Source: Rhizobium sp.
GTDB taxonomy: Bacteria; Pseudomonadota; Alphaproteobacteria; Rhizobiales; Rhizobiaceae
Assembly: GCA_028290545.1 (NCBI GenBank)
Contig: JAQGJP010000104.1
Location: forward strand, 94,005 to 158,004
Length of the DNA: 64,000 nucleotides
Reading direction: 5' to 3'
Shown: positions 1-9,000 of the stretch, piece by piece
How the letters are laid out: each line of letters begins with the position of its first letter
Position numbering within the stretch: the first letter of the stretch is position 1
Translations under genes and position numbers: made by a program
The notes under the pieces: generated by a model
What the model was told of the DNA's origin: nothing
Database searches by the model: none
What the model saw: only the letters and a program-made list of their open reading frames with translations

Positions 1-1594
1 GATGTTTGCCGCCATGCGCAAGACGGCGATGAGTTCGATCATCTATGAAGTGCTCGACATGGGCACCGGCATCACCGACGCGTCCGGACGGCTGGCATCC
101 TCCGGCGCCGGCATTCCCGGCTTCATCGGCGTGCTCGACAAATCAGTCAAAGTCCTGCTCGCGAAATTTTCGAAGCCCGGCGATATCGAGCCCGGCGATG
201 TCTTCATTACCAACGACCCCTATTATGGCGGCGTCACGCATTTGAACGACCTCGTCGTCGCCATGCCGGTTTTTCTCGATGACAGGATCATCGCCTGGAC
301 CGCCAACATCGCCCACAATTCCGATGTCGGCGGTAAATCGCCGGGCTCGCTGTCGGCCGATGCGACGGAAATCTTCCAGGAAGGCCTGCGGCTGCCGGCA
401 ATCAAGATGATCTCCAGAGGCGAACCGATACCCGGCATTTTCGATATCATCACCGTCAATTCGCGCATGCCGGATTTCCTCGAAGGCGACCTCTGGGCGG
501 CGATCGCGTCGGTGCGCATCGGCGCCAGGCGGTTGGCGGAATTGGCAACGAAATACACCGTGCCGACTTTCGAGGCGGCGATGGCGAGCTTCATGGATTT
601 CGGCGAAAAGGTCACCCGCGCCGAACTCGCCAAGCTGCCGCACGGAAAATTCGAATTGACGGAAGAGCAGGACGACGGACGCTTCTTCAACGTCAAGGTG
701 ACGATCTCGGCCGAGGAATTCGTCATCGACCTGAGGGACAATCCCGAGCAGGACGCAGGTCCGTCGAATGCCGGCCATGACGATACGCTTGTCAGCATGC
801 AGGTGATCTTCAAGGCGCTCACCGACCCGACATCGCCGGCGAATGAAGGCTCGTTCCGGCCGCTCAAGGTGCTGACGACCGAAGGCACCTGCTTTCATGC
901 CAGGGAGCCTGCGGCTGTCGGCTTCTACTACGAGATTGGCATTCGCGCCTATGATCTCGTCTGGCGCTGCCTCGCGCCGCACATCCCCGACAAACTGCCC
1001 GCCGGCCATTTCTCCTCGATCGCCGGCACCTTCATCGGCGGCATCCACCCAGACACTGGCCGTCAATATACGATCATCGAACCGCAGATCGGCGGCTGGG
1101 GTGCCTCGCCCGGCCGCGACGGCAACAGCGCCATCTTTTCCGGCGTGCATGGCGAGACCTACAATTGCCCGGCCGAGATATCCGAGGCCCGCAATGGCCT
1201 GTTCGTCGATCGCATGGAGCTCAACACCGATCCCGGCGGCGAGGGAAAATGGTCGGGCGGGCACGGCATCCGTATGGATTATCGCATCCGCCGTGACAAT
1301 TCCTTCCTGACGCTCGGCTATACCCGCTCGCGGATCGTGCCCTGGGCGCTCGAAGGCGCAAACGAAGGCTCCGCGAACTACGCGCTCGTCATGCGCACCG
1401 ACGGCTCAAGCGAACGCTATGCCTTCGGCTCCGGCATCCGTGTCGACAAGGACGATGTGATCCGCATCATCACCGGCGCCGGCGGCGGCATCGGCAATCC
1501 ACGGGAGCGCGATCCGGAAGCCGTGAAGGAAGACATCCGCAACGGCTTTATCACGCCGGAGCGCGCCGAAGAGGTACACGGATATCGCGGTTAG
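1..1594 (+). CDS. hyuB: Hydantoinase B / oxoprolinase family subunit, 5' end outside the window
   Basis: The reading frame is open from the window edge, and the first visible residues already match the interior of the N-terminal part of HyuB proteins (MRKTAMSSIIYEV, then ASGRLASSGAG), so the true start lies upstream. About 530 residues are visible. HyuB-type subunits work with a HyuA ATPase subunit in ATP-dependent opening of hydantoin or 5-oxoproline rings in the cytoplasm; the HyuA gene is expected just upstream but is not in the window. Typical family segments are seen (FITNDPYYGG, HNSDVGGKSPG, and GGWGASPGRDG near the C-terminus). The gene is followed after 137 bases by an M24 peptidase on the same strand, which fits a small amide/peptide catabolic unit. 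The exact substrate cannot be read from the sequence. Confidence 0.85.
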   Translation, partial: MFAAMRKTAMSSIIYEVLDMGTGITDASGRLASSGAGIPGFIGVLDKSVKVLLAKFSKPGDIEPGDVFITNDPYYGGVTHLNDLVVAMPVFLDDRIIAWTANIAHNSDVGGKSPGSLSADATEIFQEGLRLPAIKMISRGEPIPGIFDIITVNSRMPDFLEGDLWAAIASVRIGARRLAELATKYTVPTFEAAMASFMDFGEKVTRAELAKLPHGKFELTEEQDDGRFFNVKVTISAEEFVIDLRDNPEQDAGPSNAGHDDTLVSMQVIFKALTDPTSPANEGSFRPLKVLTTEGTCFHAREPAAVGFYYEIGIRAYDLVWRCLAPHIPDKLPAGHFSSIAGTFIGGIHPDTGRQYTIIEPQIGGWGASPGRDGNSAIFSGVHGETYNCPAEISEARNGLFVDRMELNTDPGGEGKWSGGHGIRMDYRIRRDNSFLTLGYTRSRIVPWALEGANEGSANYALVMRTDGSSERYAFGSGIRVDKDDVIRIITGAGGGIGNPRERDPEAVKEDIRNGFITPERAEEVHGYRG

Positions 1595-1617
1595 ATGATG
1601 CAGGATATCCATACATA

Positions 1618-1701
1618 TCACCCCTCACCAAGCGCGCCCAAAGGATCGGCTTTGCCTCTTTGGGCGAAGCCGACTGGCACGGCGAACTTGGTGAGGGGTG
1701 A
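1618..1701. repeat. RIME-like intergenic palindromic element
   Basis: The outer arms TCACCCCTCACCAAG (1618-1632) and CTTGGTGAGGGGTGA (1687-1701) are a perfect 15-base inverted repeat. Two further inverted pairs lie inside and interlock: CGCCCAAAG (1635-1643) with CTTTGGGCG (1658-1666), and TCGGCTT (1646-1652) with AAGCCGA (1667-1673). Size, position between co-directional genes and the CCCCTCACC-type edge resemble the rhizobial intergenic mosaic elements (RIME). Membership in that family is inferred from memory of the family, not from an alignment. In RNA the inner pairs would be alternative or pseudoknotted folds. Confidence 0.6.
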
Positions 1702-1731
1702 AATTTCAAATTCAAATGAAAGGGAAGAAAC

Positions 1732-2835
1732 ATGAACGAACAAACCGCAAAACGCCTCGCCGCATTGCGTGAGAAGATGACAGCCACCGAGACCGGCCTG
1801 ATTGCCATCGGCCCCGGCTCGCATATGGATTGGGTTCTGGGCTTCCACCCGCACCCCGACGAGCGACCTTGCCTGCTGCTGATCGCACCGGCGAAGGAAG
1901 CTATCCTGATGCCGGTGCTGAATGCCGAGGGCAGCCGCGAATTCACCGATATCGCCTTCTTCAACTGGGCCGATGATGTCGGGCCGGTGGAGGCGCTGAG
2001 CGAGGCGCTCGCCTCGATCGATGCGGCCGCGCCCGGCCGCGTGGCGCTGGATGAAACCATGCGCGCCGATTTCGCGCTGCTGCTGCTCGATGCCCTGCCG
2101 CCGGAAACCTCACGCGATTTCACGTCGGAAACGCTCGGCGCGCTCCGCATGCGCAAGGACAGCGCCGAGTACAAGAAGCTGAAGATGAATGCCGGCATCG
2201 CCGACCGCGCCATGCAAACGGCCTTCTCGAAGATCAAGGCCGGCATGACCGAAAACGAGGTCGCAGCCGAAATCCGCGCGCATTTCTCGTCGGAAGGCGC
2301 CTCGCCGCAGTTCTGGATCGTCGGTGCCGGTGGCAATGGCGCCTTCCCGCATCATTCGGCCAGTGAGAAGGTTATCCAGGAAGGCGACGCGGTCGTCATC
2401 GATATCGGCGGCCGCAAGCAGGGCTTTCCGAGCGACATCACCCGCATGGCCGTCATCGGCGAACCGCCGGAAGGCTATGGCCAGATTCATTCCATCGTCG
2501 AGAAAGCCGTGCAGGCGGCGCTGAAGGCGGCCAGGCCCGGAGTGCTGGCGAAAGAGGTCGATGCTGCCGCGCGCGGCGTGATCACCGATGCCGGCTATGG
2601 CGAATATTTCGTCCACCGCACCGGCCACGGCATGGGCATCGACGGCCACGAGCCGCCCTACATCACCGCGACTTCGGATACCGTGCTGGAAGAAGGCATG
2701 GTGTTCTCGATCGAGCCGGGCATTTACATGCCGGGACGCTTCGGCATCCGCCTTGAGGACATCGTCATTCTGCGCGAGGACGGCCCGGAAATTCTCTCGT
2801 CGCTCCCCCGCGAGGCGCATTTCATGGGCAGCTAA
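1732..2835 (+). CDS. M24 family metallopeptidase (Xaa-Pro aminopeptidase-like)
   Basis: A 367-residue cytoplasmic protein with the creatinase/aminopeptidase P layout: an N-terminal creatinase-like domain (about 1-135) and a C-terminal pita-bread metallopeptidase domain. All five metal ligands of the M24 fold are recognisable: Asp224 (VVIDIGG), Asp235 (FPSDITR), His299 (TGHGMGIDGHE), Glu328 (FSIEPG) and Glu342 (IRLEDIV). The start is supported by AGGGAAGAA just upstream. It probably hydrolyses Xaa-Pro dipeptides or a related amide; the neighbouring hydantoinase subunit suggests a joint role in degrading cyclic or N-substituted amides, but that is inference. A 7-base GC stem (2847-2853 with 2874-2880) lies between this gene and the convergent GH3 gene and has no T-run. 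Confidence 0.85.
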   Translation: MNEQTAKRLAALREKMTATETGLIAIGPGSHMDWVLGFHPHPDERPCLLLIAPAKEAILMPVLNAEGSREFTDIAFFNWADDVGPVEALSEALASIDAAAPGRVALDETMRADFALLLLDALPPETSRDFTSETLGALRMRKDSAEYKKLKMNAGIADRAMQTAFSKIKAGMTENEVAAEIRAHFSSEGASPQFWIVGAGGNGAFPHHSASEKVIQEGDAVVIDIGGRKQGFPSDITRMAVIGEPPEGYGQIHSIVEKAVQAALKAARPGVLAKEVDAAARGVITDAGYGEYFVHRTGHGMGIDGHEPPYITATSDTVLEEGMVFSIEPGIYMPGRFGIRLEDIVILREDGPEILSSLPREAHFMGS

Positions 2836-2896
2836 AATTCGAAAGCCCGGCCGTGCACGTCAATTCCTGTGAGCGGCCGGAGCGATATCGACCTTG

Positions 2897-4144
2897 CTAT
2901 TCATTGAGTGTAAGGGCCGAATGGCGGGACATGCTTTCCAGCATTGCACTGGTGACAATCATCTCGCTTTTCTTGCTATCTATGGACTTCGTTTTGACAG
3001 TGTCCACTGCAGCGACGGCAATTTTCTTTTTGAGCGCCACTATCCTAAAATAGGATTCCTTGATTCGACTGAGCATATTGTCATTCTCATTCGCTTCTTT
3101 AACGAGAAGCTTTGCGATCTTTTCCGGAATTAGCGGATCCGGGTGCTTGTCGTTGGCAAACACCAGGATGTCATTGCCGGCAAGAACGGCTTGACGGACC
3201 GAATCCTCGAAGCTCCGGGTACTGGCGATCGCGTCCATCTGCATATCGTCGGAAATAACGACGCCTTCGAAATGCAGGTTTCCTCTCAGCACAGTGGTCA
3301 GCGTTGCACGCGAAAGCGATGAAGGCACGGCGCCTTTGGACAGCTTTCGGTTGATGACATGAGATGACATGATCATATCGACGTCGCCCATGGCGATAAG
3401 CGCCTTGTAGGGGTCCAATTCCGCCTCGTTCCAGGTCTTGGTCACATCTGCGGAGCCCTTGTGACTATCGCCAATGCTTGAACCGTGACCGGGAAAGTGC
3501 TTCAACGCCGTCAGCACCTTGTTCACCCGGTGTGCCTGCACAAAGGCAGTTGCGTATTTGATGACTTCCTGCGGGTCGGCCGAATAGCTTCGTCCGATGC
3601 TGCCGATAATCGGATTTGCTGGATTGATATTGAGATCGACCACCGGACCGAAGTTAAGATTGAATCCCAGAGCCGCGAGATCGCCAGCCAGTTCCGAGTA
3701 GACTTCATAAGCGGCGGCCTCGTTCATTGTCGAGGCGACTTTCGCAGCACTCGGCGTATTCTTGAAACCGATGGCATTGGTCAATCGCTGGATCCGACCA
3801 CCCTCCTGGTCGATCGAGATCAAAAGTGGATCCCTGACCACAGCCTGGAGATGATTGTTGAGGCTCTGTACCGTTCGTTCATTCTTGATGTTGCGCTTGA
3901 GATAGATAACACCGGTTATCTCGCCGTTTTCAGCCTGCTTGAGGACATTTTTGTAGCCTTCGTCCTTCAGGCTGTCCCCACTAAACCCCACCAATACCAT
4001 CTGGCCGATCATGCGGCGCAGGAGCTGTTCGGAAACCTTCGAATTATTTTTTTCCTCAGCCTTGGATGGCCCGGAAAACATCGCCGCAAGTAGCAGCCCA
4101 AAGCCGGCAATGGCAATCGACAGTGAACGAGATTTACGTGACAT
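2897..4144 (-). CDS. Exported glycoside hydrolase family 3 protein, NagZ-like
   Basis: 415 residues with a signal peptide (positively charged start, hydrophobic stretch, GPSKA-EE cleavage region around residue 30), so probably periplasmic or released. The rest is a GH3 N-terminal TIM-barrel of the beta-N-acetylhexosaminidase type: SIDQEGGRIQRL, LKHFPGHG, the GDSH Asp-His dyad loop typical of NagZ, and SDDMQMDA carrying the expected nucleophile Asp. Cytoplasmic NagZ proteins recycle peptidoglycan and lack a signal peptide; an exported version may instead trim cell wall or another GlcNAc glycan outside the cytoplasm. A C-terminal tail of about 60 residues follows the catalytic domain. It is the last gene of the minus-strand block of exported proteins, 95 bases after the caspase-PAN gene. 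Confidence 0.85.
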   Translation of the reverse strand: MSRKSRSLSIAIAGFGLLLAAMFSGPSKAEEKNNSKVSEQLLRRMIGQMVLVGFSGDSLKDEGYKNVLKQAENGEITGVIYLKRNIKNERTVQSLNNHLQAVVRDPLLISIDQEGGRIQRLTNAIGFKNTPSAAKVASTMNEAAAYEVYSELAGDLAALGFNLNFGPVVDLNINPANPIIGSIGRSYSADPQEVIKYATAFVQAHRVNKVLTALKHFPGHGSSIGDSHKGSADVTKTWNEAELDPYKALIAMGDVDMIMSSHVINRKLSKGAVPSSLSRATLTTVLRGNLHFEGVVISDDMQMDAIASTRSFEDSVRQAVLAGNDILVFANDKHPDPLIPEKIAKLLVKEANENDNMLSRIKESYFRIVALKKKIAVAAVDTVKTKSIDSKKSEMIVTSAMLESMSRHSALTLNE

Positions 4145-4239
4145 CGCATGAACCTCTGAGGTGGGACGATGGCAGTGTAATCAAATTTCGTTAACCATCC
4201 CTGAATACCGAATGTTCACATCTAACGCAGAAATTGCGT

Positions 4240-5895
4240 TCAATCTTTGGCATAGGCCGGCTGGACAAAATCGGGGCGCACGATCTGGTTGACAACACGC
4301 GCGGAGACAATGCCCCTTCTGGCATTGTTACTGTAGACCGGAGAAAGGCTCATGCCATTCTTCAACCAGCACTGGTCGCGCTTGGTGAAGTAGACCCAGG
4401 CAAAACCATTGCAGCCCATCGTCGACTTACAGCCTTGCATGCAATCCCTGAAGGTTCGGGCGCTGTATTCGCCGATATCATCGCCACTGAGGTCGCTCTT
4501 CAGGAAAAGCTCCCATTGCGCCTGCAGCACGGGATTGACCTCGGAAGGCTTGGCCTTGAGATACAATCCGGAGGTGACGCCGGATACCAGCTGCACGAAT
4601 TCGTAGCCCGATTTCAGGAAACAGCGGTTTTGCTCGTGATTGAACGTGAAGGCGCGGCATGAAAGGTTCGCTCCGCACTGTGTCGCGCACTCGGACGCGT
4701 CGGACATCTTGATGCCCTTCGGCACGAGGTCGCCGCCATACAGGTCCGCGCCAGTGAAGCGGGCGAAATACCACGAGGGCTGCTCGACCACCACTGCCGC
4801 CGCTTCTTCATGAGCTTGGGGCGAGCTCTCAGCGCCTGTGTTTTCCGGAACCTTCGCTGCCTTTTCAATCTCCAGAGCCGCAAGTTCCTGACGCATCGAC
4901 ACAGCTCGGTTCTTGGCCACCCGGCCCGAGAACGTATCGGGATACAGTTCGGCAAGCATGTCGAAATCGCCGGGGTCCTTGGAATCCTTGATGAGTTCGA
5001 ACGCCTTGCGCGCCTGTTCCTCCATGTCGACAGGCACAACAATATTCGTCTCCGGCGGGGTCACCTGCCCGCTCTTATCACCCTCAGTGACAACGACCGG
5101 AGGAACGACAGCCGGTGGATCGATGAAATAGACCGGATCTTTCGGAAGCGATGCATAGACATATGGCTCCTGCTGCTTGCCTGTTTTCGCCAGAACCTCA
5201 TCGCGGACAATACGGAATATCAGGTTGATCTCGACACCTGGCTTGACCATCGTATCGAGCAGGGCCTGGGTGTATGGACTGTGCACACCGTCTCCATCCG
5301 AGGCCGTTTCGCCGTCCTTGGCCGAATAGGAAACCAGCATTCCTTCTGACGGCTCGACAACCGCCAAGCCGCGCCGGATCGAACGCGAAGCCACCGATCG
5401 TTTCATATCCTTGAGAAAGGGATTGTTGCGGCAGGCGTCGAGCAAAACCATCTTGAGTCTTGCACTGCCCTCGAGCGCGTTCAGGACAAGCTCGAGTGGA
5501 AGTGCCTCGAAATCCACATCCCGGTCGGATGCGAGTGTCGCATCGATAGGGATCAGATAGTTCTTCTTGTCCATCTCCATTCCGTGGCCGGCGAAATAGA
5601 TCAGACCGATCTCTGCGCCGGCGGAGGCGGCGGCGAAATCCCTGACCGCCTTACGCATGTCATTGTAATTGAGGTCTTGATAGGCAAAAACCTTGAACCG
5701 CAATTTCGTCAAAGTCTCGGCCATCGCCTTGGCGTCATTGCCGGGATTGGGAAGTGCCACGACATTCTGATAGGCGGAATTGCCGATCACCAATGCAACG
5801 CGGCGCCCTTCCGAGGCTTGTGCAAGACGCGGGAAGATCAAGACCGCGAGAGTGAGGGTCATGACAAGGAAAATCGCGAGCCGCTCGACAGTCAT
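4240..5895 (-). CDS. Exported caspase-like (C14) protein with two PAN/apple domains
   Basis: 551 residues. A signal peptide (residues 1-28, LAQA-SEG) precedes a caspase-like p20 domain starting RRVALVIGNSAYQ. The catalytic dyad is intact: His104 in YFAGHGME and Cys155 in LLDACRNNPF. After a proline-rich linker (about 258-290) and an acidic/alanine-rich stretch come two Cys-rich PAN-like domains, with cysteines at 403, 407, 413, 425 and 485, 489, 495, 509. PAN domains bind proteins or glycans. The prokaryotic caspase family usually cuts after Arg or Lys; here the enzyme should act in the periplasm or outside the cell. It lies downstream of the cytochrome gene but a minus-strand terminator (6051-6075) separates them, so it may have its own promoter. 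The partner or target is unknown. Confidence 0.85.
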   Translation of the reverse strand: MTVERLAIFLVMTLTLAVLIFPRLAQASEGRRVALVIGNSAYQNVVALPNPGNDAKAMAETLTKLRFKVFAYQDLNYNDMRKAVRDFAAASAGAEIGLIYFAGHGMEMDKKNYLIPIDATLASDRDVDFEALPLELVLNALEGSARLKMVLLDACRNNPFLKDMKRSVASRSIRRGLAVVEPSEGMLVSYSAKDGETASDGDGVHSPYTQALLDTMVKPGVEINLIFRIVRDEVLAKTGKQQEPYVYASLPKDPVYFIDPPAVVPPVVVTEGDKSGQVTPPETNIVVPVDMEEQARKAFELIKDSKDPGDFDMLAELYPDTFSGRVAKNRAVSMRQELAALEIEKAAKVPENTGAESSPQAHEEAAAVVVEQPSWYFARFTGADLYGGDLVPKGIKMSDASECATQCGANLSCRAFTFNHEQNRCFLKSGYEFVQLVSGVTSGLYLKAKPSEVNPVLQAQWELFLKSDLSGDDIGEYSARTFRDCMQGCKSTMGCNGFAWVYFTKRDQCWLKNGMSLSPVYSNNARRGIVSARVVNQIVRPDFVQPAYAKD

Positions 5896-6050
5896 GAGAG
5901 AGATTCCTCAGCCTCTATGGTCATTTATCAAGCAAAAGTGACGCTACAGAATTTCCTTGTGGTTGAATATCCTTTCTGAAGTAAACCCGTGTCAAGGGAA
6001 ATCCGCGCATCCGGCGCGCGAATGTTTGGACTGTTTCAGGGCATTCCATC

Positions 6051-6075
6051 AAAAGGGCGCCCATTGTCGGCGCCC
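6051..6075 (-). terminator. Rho-independent terminator after the cytochrome gene
   Basis: Read on the minus strand, a perfect 7-base stem GGGCGCC / GGCGCCC with a 7-base loop is followed directly by CTTTTGAT-type sequence. It lies 15 bases beyond the stop of the giant cytochrome gene, so it should end that transcript or attenuate it before the caspase-PAN gene. Confidence 0.6.
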
Positions 6076-6090
6076 ACGACATCCGTTCCG

Positions 6091-9000
6091 CTATTTGGAG
6101 ACGTTGATATTGACGAATTCAAAGGCAATATGTGTCGGATCGGTATCGACCTTCTCCTTGAGCACCACGCTGATGCCGCGCTTGAATTTCCGGTGCTTGG
6201 CGGCAATTTCCTTGGCTTTCTTCTTGTCGAGCCTGAAATCGCCCAGGCCATCCACCCGGCACAGCGCCACCAGGGTTTCGTCCCTACCAGGCTTGTCGAA
6301 GGTCAGATCGCCGCTGTCCGCCATCGGGATCGTGCGTTTTTCACCTGCCAACAGGAATCTTTCGCCAATCATGGCTTGCGGAATATCCTCGACATTGCCG
6401 TCTTCCTCCACATAGGCCACCTGCAATTCGCATGTCTTGCTGGAGACGACGTCGAATGAGAGCTTCTGACCGACCGTGGCGTTGGTATAGTCCGTTCTGG
6501 CGATCAGAATGAGCGCATCGGCCTGCGGCTTGTAGGCGTCCTGCTTCTTGTCGTCAGGTGTATAAGCGGCCGTGTCGTCCTTTTTCGGTTCGGCATAGTC
6601 ATTTTTCTTTTTGTCGTCGGCCGGCTGGTAAGCAGCAGCATCGTCCTTTTTCGGCTCGACATAAGGATCCTGCTTCTTTTCAGGCTTGTCGTAGATTGCC
6701 GTGTCGTCCTTCTTAGGCTCGGCATAGTCATTGTTTTTCTGGTCGTCAGCCGGCTTGTAGGCAGCAGTGTCGTCCTTCTTTGGCTCGACGTATGGGTCCT
6801 GCTTCTTTTCGGGCTTGTCATAGATCGCCGCGTCGTCTTTCTTCGGTTCGGTGTAGTTCTCCTTGCCGTGGTCGTCGGTCGCCGCATAGTCAGCGGTTTT
6901 GTAAAGCGGTTCGAGATCCATCAAGGCCGGCAGAAGCGCGGCGTAGTTTGTTTCCACCTCATCGCGGTCGATACGCTCGCCGCCTTCCAGCTTGTTCAGC
7001 CAGCCCAGCGCCAGATTGGTCAGACGGGAGTCGGCGATCTTCCTGACACTGGATTCGAACGCCTCGGGCGTCATGTCGAATTCGGATGCCAGGCTCACGA
7101 GATCCAGGCTCTCGTCATATTTGTCCGCATTGTAGGTGACGATCTCAGCGTCGGAAGGAGCGGTGAAGCTTTGCTCTGTGGAGTTGTTCGTCTCGGTCAC
7201 TCCGAGTTTGCTCAACGCACCGACAAACTTGTCGCGATCCGCCTGGAATGTCTCATCCAGTGCCTTCTGCTGGATATACATCGACAGCAATATCTCCTTC
7301 TGATCGCTGTCAAAGTTGTTGGAATTCTCGATTGAACTTCGCATCTGGTCTGTATTGGCGATCACGCCGTTTGCATGACAGTCAAAGCACGACCTTGCAT
7401 TGATGATTGTCACCCCGAATTTGGCGCCGTTCGGGCGCTTGCGGTGAGAGACGATCGAGGTCGGCCCCTCGTTGATCTGTTCGCCATTGGCTTTCGACAG
7501 ATAATAGCCTTGCAATCCGTTGGGCAGTGAGAAGATCATTTCTCCCCCGTCATGATGGAATGCCTCGAAATGTCCGTCCAGCGGCTCCAGCTCCTGCGGA
7601 CCGTGGGGGTATTTCTCCAGGACCTGCTTGCCGGCATCGCCTGCGAAATCATAGGATTTCCAGTAATAGCCGGTTGCGATATCGTGCCTCTCGATCATGC
7701 GGTTATGATCGGATACGCCGGACGATCCCTTGTTGAAGGCCGCCCGCTTGACGCGGCGCTCTTCGATGTTTCGCGCGACGCTGATCTTGAAGTCATCTTC
7801 CAGTTCGCGGATGTTGACCGGCAATTTCATCAGATGGTTGTAGTTTTCCGGCAGCGCGGCAAAGGCCATGAACCAGTCTATGCGCATGATCGGCAGCCCG
7901 GTGGCGGTCTCGTGGGCCAGTGCCTTCAGGCTCGATGCCTTGGCGCTCTCCGGATCGACGCCATAGAAATAATTTTTGGCCAGGTGATCATGATCCTCCG
8001 TGCTCCAGCCCAGGTCCCTGAGATCGACACGCACGAGCAGGCCTTGGGTACCCTCCACCTCCTTGGGGAAAACCAGTTCCCGCTGGTTTGAAAGCGAATT
8101 GAGCAATTTCTTGAATCCGCCTGTCAGGATCGCCATGCGCTTCATGTAGGTGGCGTCGTCCTCACACCAGAAAAGACTGTTGTATTGGGTGCGAAAGCTG
8201 AAATAGCGCTGATATTTGCGATCCCGGTCGGGAACCGTGAAAATATCCTTGAACGCCGCTTCATCGAACTCCTTGTAGGCAATCAGGCGTCTGCCGCGAT
8301 CTACTGGCTTCTCCGCCACCGTCGTCGATGGCTGCGCATTCAATGCGTTGATCCACTGCTCAAGCTGCTTGACTTCGTCGGCCTTCGGCTTGCTGCCTTT
8401 CGGCATTGAACCATTCTTGATCGACAGGAACATGCGTGATTTCTGCGCATCGCCGGGCACGACGAACTTCTTGTCCTGCGCGATCGATGCGAGATCGCCA
8501 GCGCTGTAGATCGACGCATCGCTTTGACCCGGCGCATGGCAGTTGCGACAGTACTTTCCCATGAAAGCATCGGCGGCAGACGCGAATTTGGAACTGTCAT
8601 CCGCGACCTCGGTCGTCTTGACATCCTTCTTTGCCTTGCAGGCCGCGACAGGCGATTTGGACAAGTCCTCTTTTTCCTTGAGGGTGGTGCCGGAAAGGAA
8701 GGTATAAAGCGCCTTGCGGTCAGGCTCGTTCAATTCACGCAGACCGACGGACAGCCGGCGCATGGTCGAGTCGGAGAGAGCCGCACCTGAGAATTTCTTG
8801 CCCTCGACAATGAAACCATGCAGGAACACATCCGCGTCTGAGAGCGCCGCGAGTTTCCCGCGGCTGATATCCGGCGCGGTAACATTGGTCAGGCCAGTCC
8901 AGCCCTTCAGGCTATTGGCCATGTCGAGATTGAACGACGCGTCATGCGGCGTGTGACAATTGCCGCAGCCCGCGACATTCTGGGCGAGGTACCTTCCCCG

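Noticed and set aside
143..1264. 373-residue open frame on the minus strand
   Set aside because: Antisense to the hydantoinase gene with no family motif.
2847..2880. GC-rich inverted pair CCGGCCG / CGGCCGG after the peptidase gene
   Set aside because: Loop of 20 bases and no T-run; too weak to call a terminator.
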